Below the pieces are notes generated by a model, which worked only from the letters and a program-made list of their open reading frames with translations, had not been told where the DNA came from and did not search any database. Below, in pieces: positions 55,281-63,775 of a stretch of 64,000 nucleotides of DNA (position 1 is the first letter of the stretch; the number at the start of each line of letters is the position of its first letter). The DNA is taken from positions 161,765 to 225,764 of the forward strand of contig NZ_QUDR01000003.1 of the NCBI RefSeq assembly GCF_003477605.1. Reading direction: 5' to 3'. Source of the DNA: Clostridium sp. AF37-5. GTDB taxonomy: Bacteria; Bacillota; Clostridia; Lachnospirales; Lachnospiraceae. A program made the position numbers and the translations under genes.

Positions 55281-55315
55281 AAAAAAGCAAGCCTCATAAG
55301 CAGACTTGCTTTTTT
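55281..55315. terminator. Bidirectional terminator after the Big_2 gene and GH27 gene
   Basis: AAAAAAGCAAG (55281-55291) pairs with CTTGCTTTTTT (55305-55315). Both sides carry six-base A or T runs. It lies between the two convergent stop codons. Confidence 0.9.
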
Positions 55316-55319
55316 AATA

Positions 55320-56558
55320 CTAAATTTCCAAAAGAACGCAGCCATGTGCAGAAATTGCTGTCTTTTGATTTGTTTGGATTTTTTCTCCTGTCCATAAGTC
55401 ATTTGCAAATTCTTTTTCCTGAATCTCAAGTAATTCACTGATATTTACCATGCAGTCAAAACCGGATACATTGAAAATGGCCGCATAATCTCCTGTTTTC
55501 CATACAATCACCGTATCATCTCTAATTATCTCTTTTGCCTGTCCTGCCGGTAGTTCAAACAATGCAAGTACCTTTTGGTTGCATAACAGCGATAATGTTT
55601 CTTCATCCAATTTGGTTAATTCTGCCCCGAGCATAAGCGGTGACTGGAATATACACCAAAGTGTCATCATTGTCTTCTGCTCATCATAGGTAAGTGCTGA
55701 CTTTCTTTCATCGCCAAAACCCTTTCCAATCATTCCAAACGGAAGCATATCGCAGTCCGGATATCCACCTTCTCTGGTCAGCCCCTGCCAGTTGTGACAA
55801 CGGTCAAACATATCGCGAAGCGATTCCCAATTATCCCACAAATCATCGGTAATGCGCCACATATTTGCATTTTCATGATAAAACTCATTTTCCTCTACAA
55901 GTGCCGGTCCCGGTGACAAACTTAATACAATATCTCTGCCACATTTTTCAATCGCCCGATGAAGCATTTTAATCTCCTCTTTGGAGGAATCTGCATCCAT
56001 ACGACAGATGTCGTCACATTTAATAAAATCAACTCCCCAGTCCGCATAAAGAGAAACAATGGAATCATAATACTCCTGCGCCCCCTCAACACCCGGTGTT
56101 ACGCCATACATATCGGGATTCCATCCACAAATCGAATAAGCGTCTGCAATTTCATTTGCTGTTTTATCGGTGCCAAGAATTTTTGTCCTTTGATATGCTG
56201 CCTGACGTGGAATTCCTCTCATAATATGAATTCCGAATTTCAGTCCAAGCCCGTGCACATAATCCGCCAATGGGCCAAAACCTTTGCCATCGGCAGAGGA
56301 TGGAAAGCGTTTAACACATGGCAGTAAACGACTATATTCATCCATCTCCACATGGCAGAACGGAACATACTGAAAGCGCTCTCTCTGCTCGCCGGCCTCA
56401 TAGGAATACCAGGCAATATCAACAACTACATATTCCCATCCATATTCCTTTAAGTGAGCCGCCATATAATCAGCGTTTCCCCGAACCTGCTCCTCATTTA
56501 CGGTTGTGTCATAATAATCATAACTATTCCAGCCCATCGGCGGTTTCTTTAAGTTCAT
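55320..56558 (-). CDS. Alpha-galactosidase, glycoside hydrolase family 27
   Basis: The 412-residue product has GH27 signatures: PPMGWNSYDYYD at the start, WEYVVVDIAWY, and the nucleophile region VDFIKCDDICR, where D182 is the likely nucleophile. WRITDDLWDNW near 235 contains the acid/base aspartate. GH27 retaining enzymes release terminal alpha-galactose. There is no signal peptide, so the enzyme acts on imported oligosaccharides. No sugar transporter is nearby, so it is a single-gene unit. Confidence 0.93.
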   Translation of the reverse strand: MNLKKPPMGWNSYDYYDTTVNEEQVRGNADYMAAHLKEYGWEYVVVDIAWYSYEAGEQRERFQYVPFCHVEMDEYSRLLPCVKRFPSSADGKGFGPLADYVHGLGLKFGIHIMRGIPRQAAYQRTKILGTDKTANEIADAYSICGWNPDMYGVTPGVEGAQEYYDSIVSLYADWGVDFIKCDDICRMDADSSKEEIKMLHRAIEKCGRDIVLSLSPGPALVEENEFYHENANMWRITDDLWDNWESLRDMFDRCHNWQGLTREGGYPDCDMLPFGMIGKGFGDERKSALTYDEQKTMMTLWCIFQSPLMLGAELTKLDEETLSLLCNQKVLALFELPAGQAKEIIRDDTVIVWKTGDYAAIFNVSGFDCMVNISELLEIQEKEFANDLWTGEKIQTNQKTAISAHGCVLLEI

Positions 56559-56574
56559 GTATACAATCCTCCTA

Positions 56575-56622
56575 TTTTTTTTCTATCGTACTATTTTTTC
56601 TCTATTTTTTCTATATTTTTTT
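56575..56622. promoter_or_regulatory. Run of T-tracts upstream of the GH27 gene
   Basis: Four T-runs of 6 to 8 bases sit at 56575-56582, 56594-56599, 56605-56610 and 56616-56622. The last three are about 11 bases apart, close to the helical repeat, so the DNA is probably bent. They lie between the GH27 start and the trkA promoter. Confidence 0.6.
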
Positions 56623-56649
56623 GTGACAATACCATGTTAAAATGTGACA
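56622..56649. promoter_or_regulatory. Direct repeat TGTGACA spaced by 21 bases
   Basis: TGTGACA occurs at 56622-56628 and 56643-56649, two helical turns apart on the same DNA face. This is a common layout for activator half sites (AraC-like). It lies in the shared upstream region of GH27 and trkA. No regulator gene is adjacent, so its target is unknown. Confidence 0.45.
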
Positions 56650-56670
56650 TTTACGTTCAAATTCCTATGG

Positions 56671-56698
56671 TTGTATTTTTTTTCGTTCGTGCTATAAT
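56671..56698 (+). promoter_or_regulatory. trkA promoter
   Basis: TTGTAT (56671-56676) and TATAAT (56693-56698) are 16 bases apart, with TGC before the -10 box, about 30 bases before the trkA start. Confidence 0.7.
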
Positions 56699-56728
56699 AG
56701 ATACAGACTTTTGGAGGTATAGATTATT

Positions 56729-58123
56729 ATGAAAATCAGTAATAAGATGCAATCAAAAAATGGCCTGAATATTATTATTGTTGGATGTGGAAAAGTGGGA
56801 ATGACCCTAATCGAGCAATTAAGCAAAGAAGGCCATGACATTACCATTATTGATAAAAATGCAGCGAAGGTTCAGGAAATGTCCAATCTATATGATATTA
56901 TGGGGCTGGTCGGAAATGGTGCCAGTTATAGTGTACAGATGGAGGCCGGAATTGAAAACGCTGATTTAATTATTGCGGTAACAGCTTCTGATGAATTAAA
57001 CCTGTTATGCTGTACCGTTGCCAAACAAGTCGGTGACTGTGCTGCGATTGCCCGTGTCCGCACACCGGATTACAGCAAAGAAGCCGGATACCTAAGAGAA
57101 AAACTTGGTCTCACCATGATTATTAATCCAGAATTAGAAGCTTCCCTTGAGACAGCCCGTATTCTTTATCTGCCAACAGCGTTAGAAGTAAACTCTTTTG
57201 CTCATGGTCAGGCAGAAATTGTAAAATTTAAAATTCCGGAAGGAAATCTATTAGACGGAATGACAATTGCCACCTTAGGAAAAAGTATTACAAATGAAAT
57301 TCTTATCTGCGCCATCGAACGTGAAGGTGAAGTTTATATCCCAGGCGGTAATTTCCAAATGGCAAAGAACGATATTGTTTCTTTTGTTGCTCCAAGACGC
57401 CATATCCGTAGTTTTCTGAAAAAAATCGGCTTTAAAACCAAACAGGTAAAAGATGCTATGATTGTCGGTGGTGGAAAAGCTTCTTACTATTTAGCCAAAC
57501 AGTTAATCGCCATGGGAATTGATGTAAAAATCATTGAACAGAACAAGGAACGCTGCGAGGAATTAAGTATTTTACTGCCGGAAGCAATTATTATTAATGG
57601 AGACGGCACGGATGAGGAAGTTTTACGTGAAGAGGGAATTGAATATGCACAGGCATTTATTCCACTGACTGGTATTGATGAGGAAAATATTATGCTGACA
57701 CTCCATGCAAAACAAGTTTCCAATGCAAAATTGATAACTAAAATCAATCGAAGCACTTTTAAAAATGTAATTAGTAAGCTGGATTTGGGAAGTGTAATAT
57801 ATCCACGTTACATTACATCCGAAGCGATTATTGCCTATGTACGTGCGAAAAAGAATTCGACAAACAGTAATATTGAAACTTTATATCATATGTTTGATAA
57901 CCGCGCAGAAGCCATTGAATTTCGTGTTGATGAACCATCTTCTGTTACCGGTATTCCACTGAAAGATTTGATGTTAAAAAATGATTTGCTGGTTTCTTTT
58001 ATCTATCGAAACGGCAAGGTTCAAATTCCAAGTGGTTTGGACACCATTGAAGTTGGTGACACCGTTATGATTGTTACAACCCATACCGGTTTAGATAATA
58101 TACAGGATATTATAAGGAGTTAA
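56729..58123 (+). CDS. trkA: Trk potassium uptake regulator TrkA
   Basis: The 464-residue cytoplasmic protein has two RCK repeats. Nucleotide-binding loops are IIVGCGKVGMTLIEQLS near 15-31 and IVGGGKASYYLAKQL near 245. TrkA binds NAD(H) or ATP and gates the TrkH pore. The start at 56729 follows GGAGG by 11 bases; MQSKNGLN at 56747 is another possible start. It lies 6 bases before trkH, so both are made together. Confidence 0.94.
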   Translation: MKISNKMQSKNGLNIIIVGCGKVGMTLIEQLSKEGHDITIIDKNAAKVQEMSNLYDIMGLVGNGASYSVQMEAGIENADLIIAVTASDELNLLCCTVAKQVGDCAAIARVRTPDYSKEAGYLREKLGLTMIINPELEASLETARILYLPTALEVNSFAHGQAEIVKFKIPEGNLLDGMTIATLGKSITNEILICAIEREGEVYIPGGNFQMAKNDIVSFVAPRRHIRSFLKKIGFKTKQVKDAMIVGGGKASYYLAKQLIAMGIDVKIIEQNKERCEELSILLPEAIIINGDGTDEEVLREEGIEYAQAFIPLTGIDEENIMLTLHAKQVSNAKLITKINRSTFKNVISKLDLGSVIYPRYITSEAIIAYVRAKKNSTNSNIETLYHMFDNRAEAIEFRVDEPSSVTGIPLKDLMLKNDLLVSFIYRNGKVQIPSGLDTIEVGDTVMIVTTHTGLDNIQDIIRS

Positions 58124-58129
58124 TGAATT

Positions 58130-59599
58130 ATGAATACATCAATTATCCGCTATATTGTCGGATACATTTTAAAGATTGAGGCAGCACTTTTACTGATTCC
58201 TTCCATTGTAGCTGCTATTTACCGCGAACCGGAGGGGTTATGTTATCTTTCTGTTTCCGCTCTGTGCATCTTCCTTGGTGTACTCCTCTCTTTTCGGAAA
58301 CCGAAAAATCATGTTTTTTATTTAAAAGAAGGCTGTGTTGCCACATCCTTAAGCTGGATTGTACTCAGTTTTTTTGGTTCCATTCCATTTTTACTGACCG
58401 GTGAAATCACATCCGTACCGGATGCTTTATTTGAAACCATTTCCGGTTTCACAACAACCGGAGCCAGTGTTTTAAATAATGTGGAAACACTTTCCCACTG
58501 CTCGCTTTTCTGGCGCAGTTTCACACATTGGGTTGGCGGCATGGGTGTTCTGGTCTTTTTGCTTGCTGTCATTCCACTGAGCGGCGGTTCGCATATAAAT
58601 CTGATGCGCGCAGAAAGCCCGGGACCATCTGTGGAAAAACTGGTACCAAAAGTCCGTTCAACTGCCCGGATTCTTTATGTTATTTATTTGACACTCACCA
58701 TCATTGAGATTGTTTTACTTCTCCTTGGTAACATGCCTTTATTTGATTCCCTCACCATCAGTTTTGGTACAGCAGGGACCGGTGGTTTTGGAATTAAAAA
58801 TGACAGTATGGGCAGTTATTCGGCTTATTTACAATGGGTTGTTACTATTTTTATGATTTTGTTTGGTGTGAATTTTAATGCCTTTTACCTGATTTTATAC
58901 CGTAAATTTAAAAAGGCATTCCGCATGGAAGAAGTCAGATATTACTTTTTAATCATCTTCGCTTCCATCGCAATTATCACTATGCAGATTCTCCATACCT
59001 CTGCCGGTATTTTTGATGCACTGCGCCACGCTTCTTTCCAGGTGGCATCCATCATTACAACAACCGGTTATTCAACCATTGATTTTAACCTATGGTCACA
59101 GACATGTAAAACGATATTAATTCTCTTGATGTTTGTCGGTGCTTGTGCAGGCAGTACCGGAGGCGGAATCAAGGTGTCACGTTTTGTCATTCTTTGCAAA
59201 ACCGTGAAAAAAGAACTGAATTCCTATATTCATCCTAAGAGCATTAAAAAGATTAATTTTGAACATAAGACTGTAGAACATGAAGTAGTTCGTGCTACAA
59301 ATGTGTATTTTATTACCTTTATGATTCTGTTCGCGTTTTCTGTGTTTGCAATTTCCTTTGATGGCAATGACTTAATTACGAACTTTACTGCCGTGGCAGC
59401 TACAATTAATAATATTGGTCCCGGTCTTGAACTAGTCGGCCCTACCCAAAACTTCGGATTGTTTAGCGGATTTTCCAAATTTGTCCTGATGTTTGATATG
59501 CTTGCCGGACGATTGGAGTTATTCCCGCTTCTCCTTCTGTTCCATCCTACTTTGTGGAAGGAAATTGCTTCCGGGAAGATAAGGAAGTTAAAGAAGTAA
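58130..59599 (+). CDS. trkH: Trk potassium transporter TrkH
   Basis: This 489-residue pore protein has many membrane helices and four selectivity-filter-like repeats, among them SGFTTTGASVL and GTAGTGGFGI. It imports K+ together with TrkA. The stop codon at 59597-59599 lies inside the left end of the giant inverted repeat. I looked for a cyclic-di-AMP riboswitch before the operon and found none. Confidence 0.95.
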   Translation: MNTSIIRYIVGYILKIEAALLLIPSIVAAIYREPEGLCYLSVSALCIFLGVLLSFRKPKNHVFYLKEGCVATSLSWIVLSFFGSIPFLLTGEITSVPDALFETISGFTTTGASVLNNVETLSHCSLFWRSFTHWVGGMGVLVFLLAVIPLSGGSHINLMRAESPGPSVEKLVPKVRSTARILYVIYLTLTIIEIVLLLLGNMPLFDSLTISFGTAGTGGFGIKNDSMGSYSAYLQWVVTIFMILFGVNFNAFYLILYRKFKKAFRMEEVRYYFLIIFASIAIITMQILHTSAGIFDALRHASFQVASIITTTGYSTIDFNLWSQTCKTILILLMFVGACAGSTGGGIKVSRFVILCKTVKKELNSYIHPKSIKKINFEHKTVEHEVVRATNVYFITFMILFAFSVFAISFDGNDLITNFTAVAATINNIGPGLELVGPTQNFGLFSGFSKFVLMFDMLAGRLELFPLLLLFHPTLWKEIASGKIRKLKK

Positions 59600-59808
59600 G
59601 TTGTTTTCTAAATTAATATTATGTATTTCCGTAATTTAACAGAATCCGGTTACCTTCTCGTGGGCGCTCCCGCTTGTTGAGATGCGTAGCAGCAGGGGTA
59701 CTGAAACTACCAGTACCTCCTGCTGACGCACTCAAAACCCACGTGAAGATAACCGGATTCTGTTAAATTACTGGAACGCTAATGATATGAATTTTAGAAA
59801 TAACTTAC
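59596..59808. repeat. 213-nt imperfect inverted repeat after trkH
   Basis: The left end (GTAAGTT at 59596-59602) mirrors AACTTAC at 59802-59808. The two halves stay similar for about 100 bases each. The longest perfect part is an arm of 24 bases spanning about 59632-59655 and 59746-59769. It includes AACAGAATCCGGTTA; next come CGTGGG, GTACTG and GCAGCAGG stretches around a small AAACTAC loop near 59704-59710. One side has an extra CGCTCCCGC. I see no open reading frame in it. It may be a miniature transposon-like element or a giant terminator hairpin for trkH and the GGGtGRT operon. Confidence 0.75.
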
Positions 59809-59840
59809 AAACTTTTGTCTGTAAATTTGTTAAAGTAAAT

Positions 59841-59878
59841 GAGAGGAACTTGTCAAAACAAATTGACAAGTTCCTCTC
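59841..59878. terminator. Perfect 16-bp hairpin, probable terminator of the GGGtGRT operon
   Basis: GAGAGGAACTTGTCAA (59841-59856) pairs perfectly with 59863-59878 around a six-base loop. The flanks are A/T-rich but without a long T-run in either direction. It lies 36 bases after the GGGtGRT stop. Confidence 0.7.
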
Positions 59879-59914
59879 ACTATAATTTATTATCTTAAAA
59901 TAATATTTCCAGAA

Positions 59915-60925
59915 TTAGAATTTACCAGCTTCTGCTGCTTCCTGGATGGAAACGGCAACGGCTACTGTCATACCAACCATTGGGTTGTTGCCTGCACCGA
60001 TAAGTCCCATCATTTCTACGTGAGCAGGTACAGAAGAAGAACCGGCGAACTGTGCGTCACTGTGCATACGTCCCAATGTATCCGTCATACCATAAGAAGC
60101 AGGACCGGCTGCCATGTTATCTGGGTGAAGTGTACGTCCTGTACCACCACCGGATGCTACGGAGAAGTACTTCTTGCCCTGTTCAATACACTCTTTCTTG
60201 TATGTTCCTGCAACCGGATGCTGGAAACGAGTAGGGTTTGTGGAGTTACCGGTAATCGATACGTCTACGCCCTCTTTGTGCATGATTGCAACACCTTCCT
60301 GAACGTCATTTGCACCATAGCAGTTAACTTTAGCACGAAGACCTTCCGAATAAGATTTACGGAATACTTCTTTTACTTCGTTCTTATATGGATCATACTC
60401 TGTCTCAACAAATGTAAATCCGTTAATACGAGAAATAATCTGTGCAGCGTCTTTTCCAAGACCATTCAAGATAACACGAAGTGGTTTTTTACGAACTTTG
60501 TTTGCTTTCTCAGCAATACCGATAGCACCTTCTGCTGCTGCAAAGGACTCATGTCCTGCAAGGAAACAGAAACACTCAGTCTCTTCTTCCAAAAGCATCT
60601 TGCCAAGGTTACCATGTCCAAGACCTACTTTACGTGTATCAGCAACGGAACCAGGAATACAAAATGCCTGAAGTCCGATACCAATTGCTGCTGCTGCATC
60701 TGCTGCTCTCTTGCATCCTTTTTTGATTGCAATTGCAGCACCTACTGTATATGCCCAGCATGCGTTTTCAAAACAAATCGGCTGAATACCTTTAATCTGG
60801 TCATATACATTCAAACCAGCGTCTTTCGTAATCTTCTCTGCTTCTTCGATAGAGGAGATACCATACTCAGCTAATACGCCATTGATTTTATCAATTCTTC
60901 TTTCATATGATTCAAATAAAGCCAT
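59915..60925 (-). CDS. GGGtGRT family protein
   Basis: The 336-residue product carries the family motif ASGGGTGRTLHPDN, with GGGTGRT at residues 259-265. It starts MALFESYERRIDKINGVL. Cysteines are numerous: C51, C56, C71, C89, C118, C120, C202 and C246. The family is known mainly from anaerobes and is named for this motif; its function is not settled in what I know. The adjacent NifU-like protein suggests a role around Fe-S clusters. It has no signal peptide. It lies 18 bases after the NifU-like gene and is translated with it. Codon choice looks like that of a strongly expressed gene. Confidence 0.85.
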   Translation of the reverse strand: MALFESYERRIDKINGVLAEYGISSIEEAEKITKDAGLNVYDQIKGIQPICFENACWAYTVGAAIAIKKGCKRAADAAAAIGIGLQAFCIPGSVADTRKVGLGHGNLGKMLLEEETECFCFLAGHESFAAAEGAIGIAEKANKVRKKPLRVILNGLGKDAAQIISRINGFTFVETEYDPYKNEVKEVFRKSYSEGLRAKVNCYGANDVQEGVAIMHKEGVDVSITGNSTNPTRFQHPVAGTYKKECIEQGKKYFSVASGGGTGRTLHPDNMAAGPASYGMTDTLGRMHSDAQFAGSSSVPAHVEMMGLIGAGNNPMVGMTVAVAVSIQEAAEAGKF

Positions 60926-60943
60926 TATTCTATCCTCCTCTAT

Positions 60944-61648
60944 TTATTTAAGAACTTCATCTGTTCTAGGGTCGATGATTTTAACTGCATCATCTACACG
61001 GCCATACTGTCCGCAAGCTTTCTCGTAAGCAGTATTTGGGTCATCACCTTTTTTGATGAAATCTGTCATTTTACCAAGACTTACAAATTTGTAACCAATA
61101 ATCATGTCTTCCTCATCGAGAGCGATTCCGGTAACATAACCTTCTGCCATCTCTAAGTAACGAGGACCTTTTTTCAATGTACCATACATCGTACCAACCT
61201 GAGAACGAAGTCCTTTACCAAGGTCTTCCAAACCAGCACCAATTGGCAAACCATCTTCTGAGAATGCACTCTGTGTTCTACCATATACAATCTGCAAGAA
61301 CAACTCTCTCATAGCAGTGTTGATAGCGTCACATACAAGGTCAGTATTCAAAGCTTCCATAACCGTTCTTCCCGGAAGAATCTCAGATGCCATAGCTGCG
61401 GAATGAGTCATACCGGAACATCCGATAGTCTCAACCAAAGCTTCCTGAATAATACCCTCTTTTACATTCAATGTAAGTTTGCATGCTCCCTGCTGAGGTG
61501 CACACCAGCCTACACCATGTGTCAAACCGGAGATATCTTTAACTTCTTTTGCCTTTACCCATTTTGCTTCTTCTGGAATCGGTGCACAACCATGGTTCAC
61601 ACCCTGAGCAACTGGGCACATGTTTTCTACTTCTTGTGAATAAATCAT
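60944..61648 (-). CDS. NifU-like iron-sulfur scaffold family protein
   Basis: The 234-residue product resembles NifU/IscU scaffolds in a widened form. Likely cluster ligands are C49, C77 (in ETIGCSGMTH) and C106 (NTDLVCDAIN), with further cysteines C11, C21 and C56. It is longer than IscU (about 130) and ends in a domain with no known motif (about 130-234). AAAGGAG precedes the ATG by 8 bases. No cysteine desulfurase gene is adjacent. It is transcribed first in the pair and is probably expressed strongly from a TTGACA promoter. Confidence 0.85.
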   Translation of the reverse strand: MIYSQEVENMCPVAQGVNHGCAPIPEEAKWVKAKEVKDISGLTHGVGWCAPQQGACKLTLNVKEGIIQEALVETIGCSGMTHSAAMASEILPGRTVMEALNTDLVCDAINTAMRELFLQIVYGRTQSAFSEDGLPIGAGLEDLGKGLRSQVGTMYGTLKKGPRYLEMAEGYVTGIALDEEDMIIGYKFVSLGKMTDFIKKGDDPNTAYEKACGQYGRVDDAVKIIDPRTDEVLK

Positions 61649-61687
61649 GTCATAACTCCTTTCAGAATTTTGTTCCTATACTTAAAA

Positions 61688-61716
61688 AGCATACAATATT
61701 TCGACATCTTTGTCAA
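61688..61716 (-). promoter_or_regulatory. Promoter of the NifU-like/GGGtGRT operon
   Basis: TTGACA (61711-61716) and TATGCT (61688-61693) on the minus strand are 17 bases apart. The -35 hexamer contains the TGA stop of the upstream gene (61713-61715), so upstream transcripts can read in and an independent start is possible. Confidence 0.7.
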
Positions 61717-62378
61717 TGTTTCGAGACGACTTCGCCCTGTTTTTTGTAAATGCTGCCAGCCGGTATCACTCCTCGAACACTGGACAATGGATATACATTG
61801 CTGTTTGCTCCGATAATAGAACCCGGATTTAAAATACTGCCACATCCAACTTCCACACAGTCTCCCAAAATCGCTCCCATTTTTTTCAGACCGGTTTCAA
61901 TTTTTTCCTCACCGGATTTAATTACAACCAAAGTTTTGTCCGATTTTACATTGGATGTAATGGAGCCGGCTCCCATATGGGACTTAAATCCCAAAACCGA
62001 ATCTCCTACATAGTTATAATGAGGAACCTGAACCTTATCAAATAAGATGACGTTTTTCAACTCGGTTGAATTTCCAACAACTGCGCCTTTTCCAACAATG
62101 GCATTTCCTCGGATAAATGCACAGTGACGGATTTCCGCCTCTTCATCAATAATCGCCGGACCATGAATGTATGCAGACGGTGCAACACTAGCAGATTTCG
62201 CAATCCAGATATTATCCTCTCTGCACTCAAACTTATCTGCCGGCAATGTTTTTCCAAGTTCTAAAATAAACTCACTAATCTTTGGAAGCACCTCATACGG
62301 ATAGGTCACTCCCTCAAAAATTTTTTCTGCAATTGTATGTCCTTTTTCAAATAAAACATCACATGCAATTTCTTTCAT
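61713..62378 (-). CDS. Left-handed beta-helix (hexapeptide) transferase-like protein
   Basis: The 221-residue product has a short helical N-terminus and then hexapeptide turns (IAKSASVAPSAYIHGPAIID, then IRGNAIVGKGAVVGNST). It resembles the GlmU C-terminal acyltransferase part and sugar nucleotide acyl/nucleotidyltransferase relatives. No N-terminal pyrophosphorylase loop GxGTRM is present, so nucleotidyl transfer is unlikely. The acceptor is unknown. It lies just upstream of the NifU-like gene and may be co-transcribed with it. Confidence 0.8.
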   Translation of the reverse strand: MKEIACDVLFEKGHTIAEKIFEGVTYPYEVLPKISEFILELGKTLPADKFECREDNIWIAKSASVAPSAYIHGPAIIDEEAEIRHCAFIRGNAIVGKGAVVGNSTELKNVILFDKVQVPHYNYVGDSVLGFKSHMGAGSITSNVKSDKTLVVIKSGEEKIETGLKKMGAILGDCVEVGCGSILNPGSIIGANSNVYPLSSVRGVIPAGSIYKKQGEVVSKH

Positions 62379-62398
62379 TAATTCTGCCCCCTATGGAT

Positions 62399-63556
62399 TT
62401 ATTTGTTTTCGTATTTCTTCAACAAGTCACGGTTCTTAATTTCATACTTATTAAAGAAAAAGGTATCGCCTTTTTTATCCCACTGTTTCGGAGAATATTT
62501 TGGAACATACCAGTCTTTGCTTTCAAAATATTCCTGAAGTTCCTTGGATTTGAATTTGCGTCCATGTCTTGCATATAATTCATTTTTTGCAAGATTGATT
62601 TCGGATTTACTCATACCGCTTAAATCACTTTTTGTTAAATACTCAGTATCACTGTTTGGAAATATGTAAGTATCATCATCAATCGCAGTATCATCATCCT
62701 CAATGTCCTCATCCGCATCATCAAAGTCTTCAAACTCTTCACTGTCTCCAACATCAGATGGTGCTTCTGTCGGTTCTGTACCCCAGAAAGAATCCTGTGT
62801 CGGTGTAGGCGTAGGCGATGGACTTGGCGAAGGTGTTACTTCAATCTGGTTCGGAATCTGATGAGAAATGTTTTGACTAAAATGCAATTTCACATCATCG
62901 CTTCCTGTCATCACAAACTGGTCATCTGTCTCAAAATTTCCTGTATAAATCATGCCATCGCAAGTAATGGTATAACGGTCATTCGACTCCGTCCAATTTA
63001 ATACTTTACTGCCTTCTCCGCCTCCAATCATCTGACCGGAACCATCCGCATTAATCGTCATTGTCAACCTGATATCATCCGCTTCTTTATCCTGCAAAAC
63101 AGCGAGATCATGCAGAGACCGCAGCCCGTCTTCCGGCGTTGTGGCAGCAAACTCATACCATGTTCCCTCTAATTTTTTACCGGAATCCATAAATGGCAGT
63201 TTAATTACACCAGTAAGAATTAGAATAACAGCAATGCCAATCAAAATCACCGGGATTGTTATTCCAAGAATTAATCCAAGATGACTTTTCTTTTGCTTTT
63301 GCGGTTTCTGTGACTTATTGAAAGATGTTTGTGCTGCCATGTTCTGTTTGGCTGCCTGTACTCTTTGCTGTGCCTGCGCTTCCTGTTGCGCCTGCACTTG
63401 TTGCTTCGCCTGCGCTTGGTTCTGTTGCTGCATTTGCTGCGCCATCTGCGCTTCTTGCTGCGCTGCCGCCTGAATCAAATCACAGCCACACTCTTCACAG
63501 AATCGCGAACCCGGCTGGTTTTGATGACCACAATTCGGACAAAATGTAATCTCCAT
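62399..63556 (-). CDS. Zinc-ribbon membrane protein with C-terminal YARHG domain
   Basis: The 385-residue product begins with a zinc ribbon (FCPNCGHQNQPGSRFCEECG, C6/C9 and two later cysteines). It continues with an Ala/Gln-rich coiled stretch (about 33-75) and a membrane helix (about 94-117). An outer part has a Pro/Thr/Ser linker (about 245-260) and an acidic Asp/Glu block. The YARHG domain at about 325-355 has ELYARHGRKFKSKEL. YARHG domains occur in many secreted or surface proteins of unknown role. There is no known neighbour relationship. Confidence 0.8.
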   Translation of the reverse strand: MEITFCPNCGHQNQPGSRFCEECGCDLIQAAAQQEAQMAQQMQQQNQAQAKQQVQAQQEAQAQQRVQAAKQNMAAQTSFNKSQKPQKQKKSHLGLILGITIPVILIGIAVILILTGVIKLPFMDSGKKLEGTWYEFAATTPEDGLRSLHDLAVLQDKEADDIRLTMTINADGSGQMIGGGEGSKVLNWTESNDRYTITCDGMIYTGNFETDDQFVMTGSDDVKLHFSQNISHQIPNQIEVTPSPSPSPTPTPTQDSFWGTEPTEAPSDVGDSEEFEDFDDADEDIEDDDTAIDDDTYIFPNSDTEYLTKSDLSGMSKSEINLAKNELYARHGRKFKSKELQEYFESKDWYVPKYSPKQWDKKGDTFFFNKYEIKNRDLLKKYENK

Positions 63557-63633
63557 AATCCTATTTCCTCTTTTCTTAATTATTAAGTTAAAATAACATA
63601 AAATATTATATCACTGCCGGTCTAATAATGTCT

Positions 63634-63709
63634 AGCAAGAAATTCCAATCAATTGAAACAGGATATTTGCTTTGCAAATATAGTTTCAATCGTTTTGGAA
63701 TTTCTTGCT
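63634..63709. repeat. 76-nt inverted repeat downstream of the partial gene
   Basis: AGCAAGAAATTCCAA (63634-63648) pairs with 63695-63709, ATTGAAAC with GTTTCAAT, and a central ATATTTGC-TTT-GCAAATAT tip closes it. There is only a weak T-run on either side. It may terminate the minus-strand partial gene, or be a small mobile-type repeat. Confidence 0.65.
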
Positions 63710-63725
63710 TTCATTTTAGTTCAAG

Positions 63726-63746
63726 AGGACACCTCCTGTGTTCTCT
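63726..63746. other. Small GAGGACAC/GTGTTCTC hairpin
   Basis: GAGGACAC and GTGTTCTC, with one G-U pair, enclose five bases. It is between the inverted repeat and the stop of the partial gene. I can assign no clear function. Confidence 0.4.
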
Positions 63747-63775
63747 CTAGATGATAACTTCTCCTGCTGTGCTAA

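Noticed and set aside
56559..56728. Cyclic-di-AMP riboswitch before trkA
   Set aside because: The promoter lies only about 30 bases from the start, which leaves no room for the aptamer, and no matching motif was seen.
60020..60874. 284-codon plus-strand frame opposite the GGGtGRT gene
   Set aside because: The product is Cys/Asn/Thr-rich and matches the expected antisense of a strongly codon-biased gene. No promoter or ribosome site supports it.
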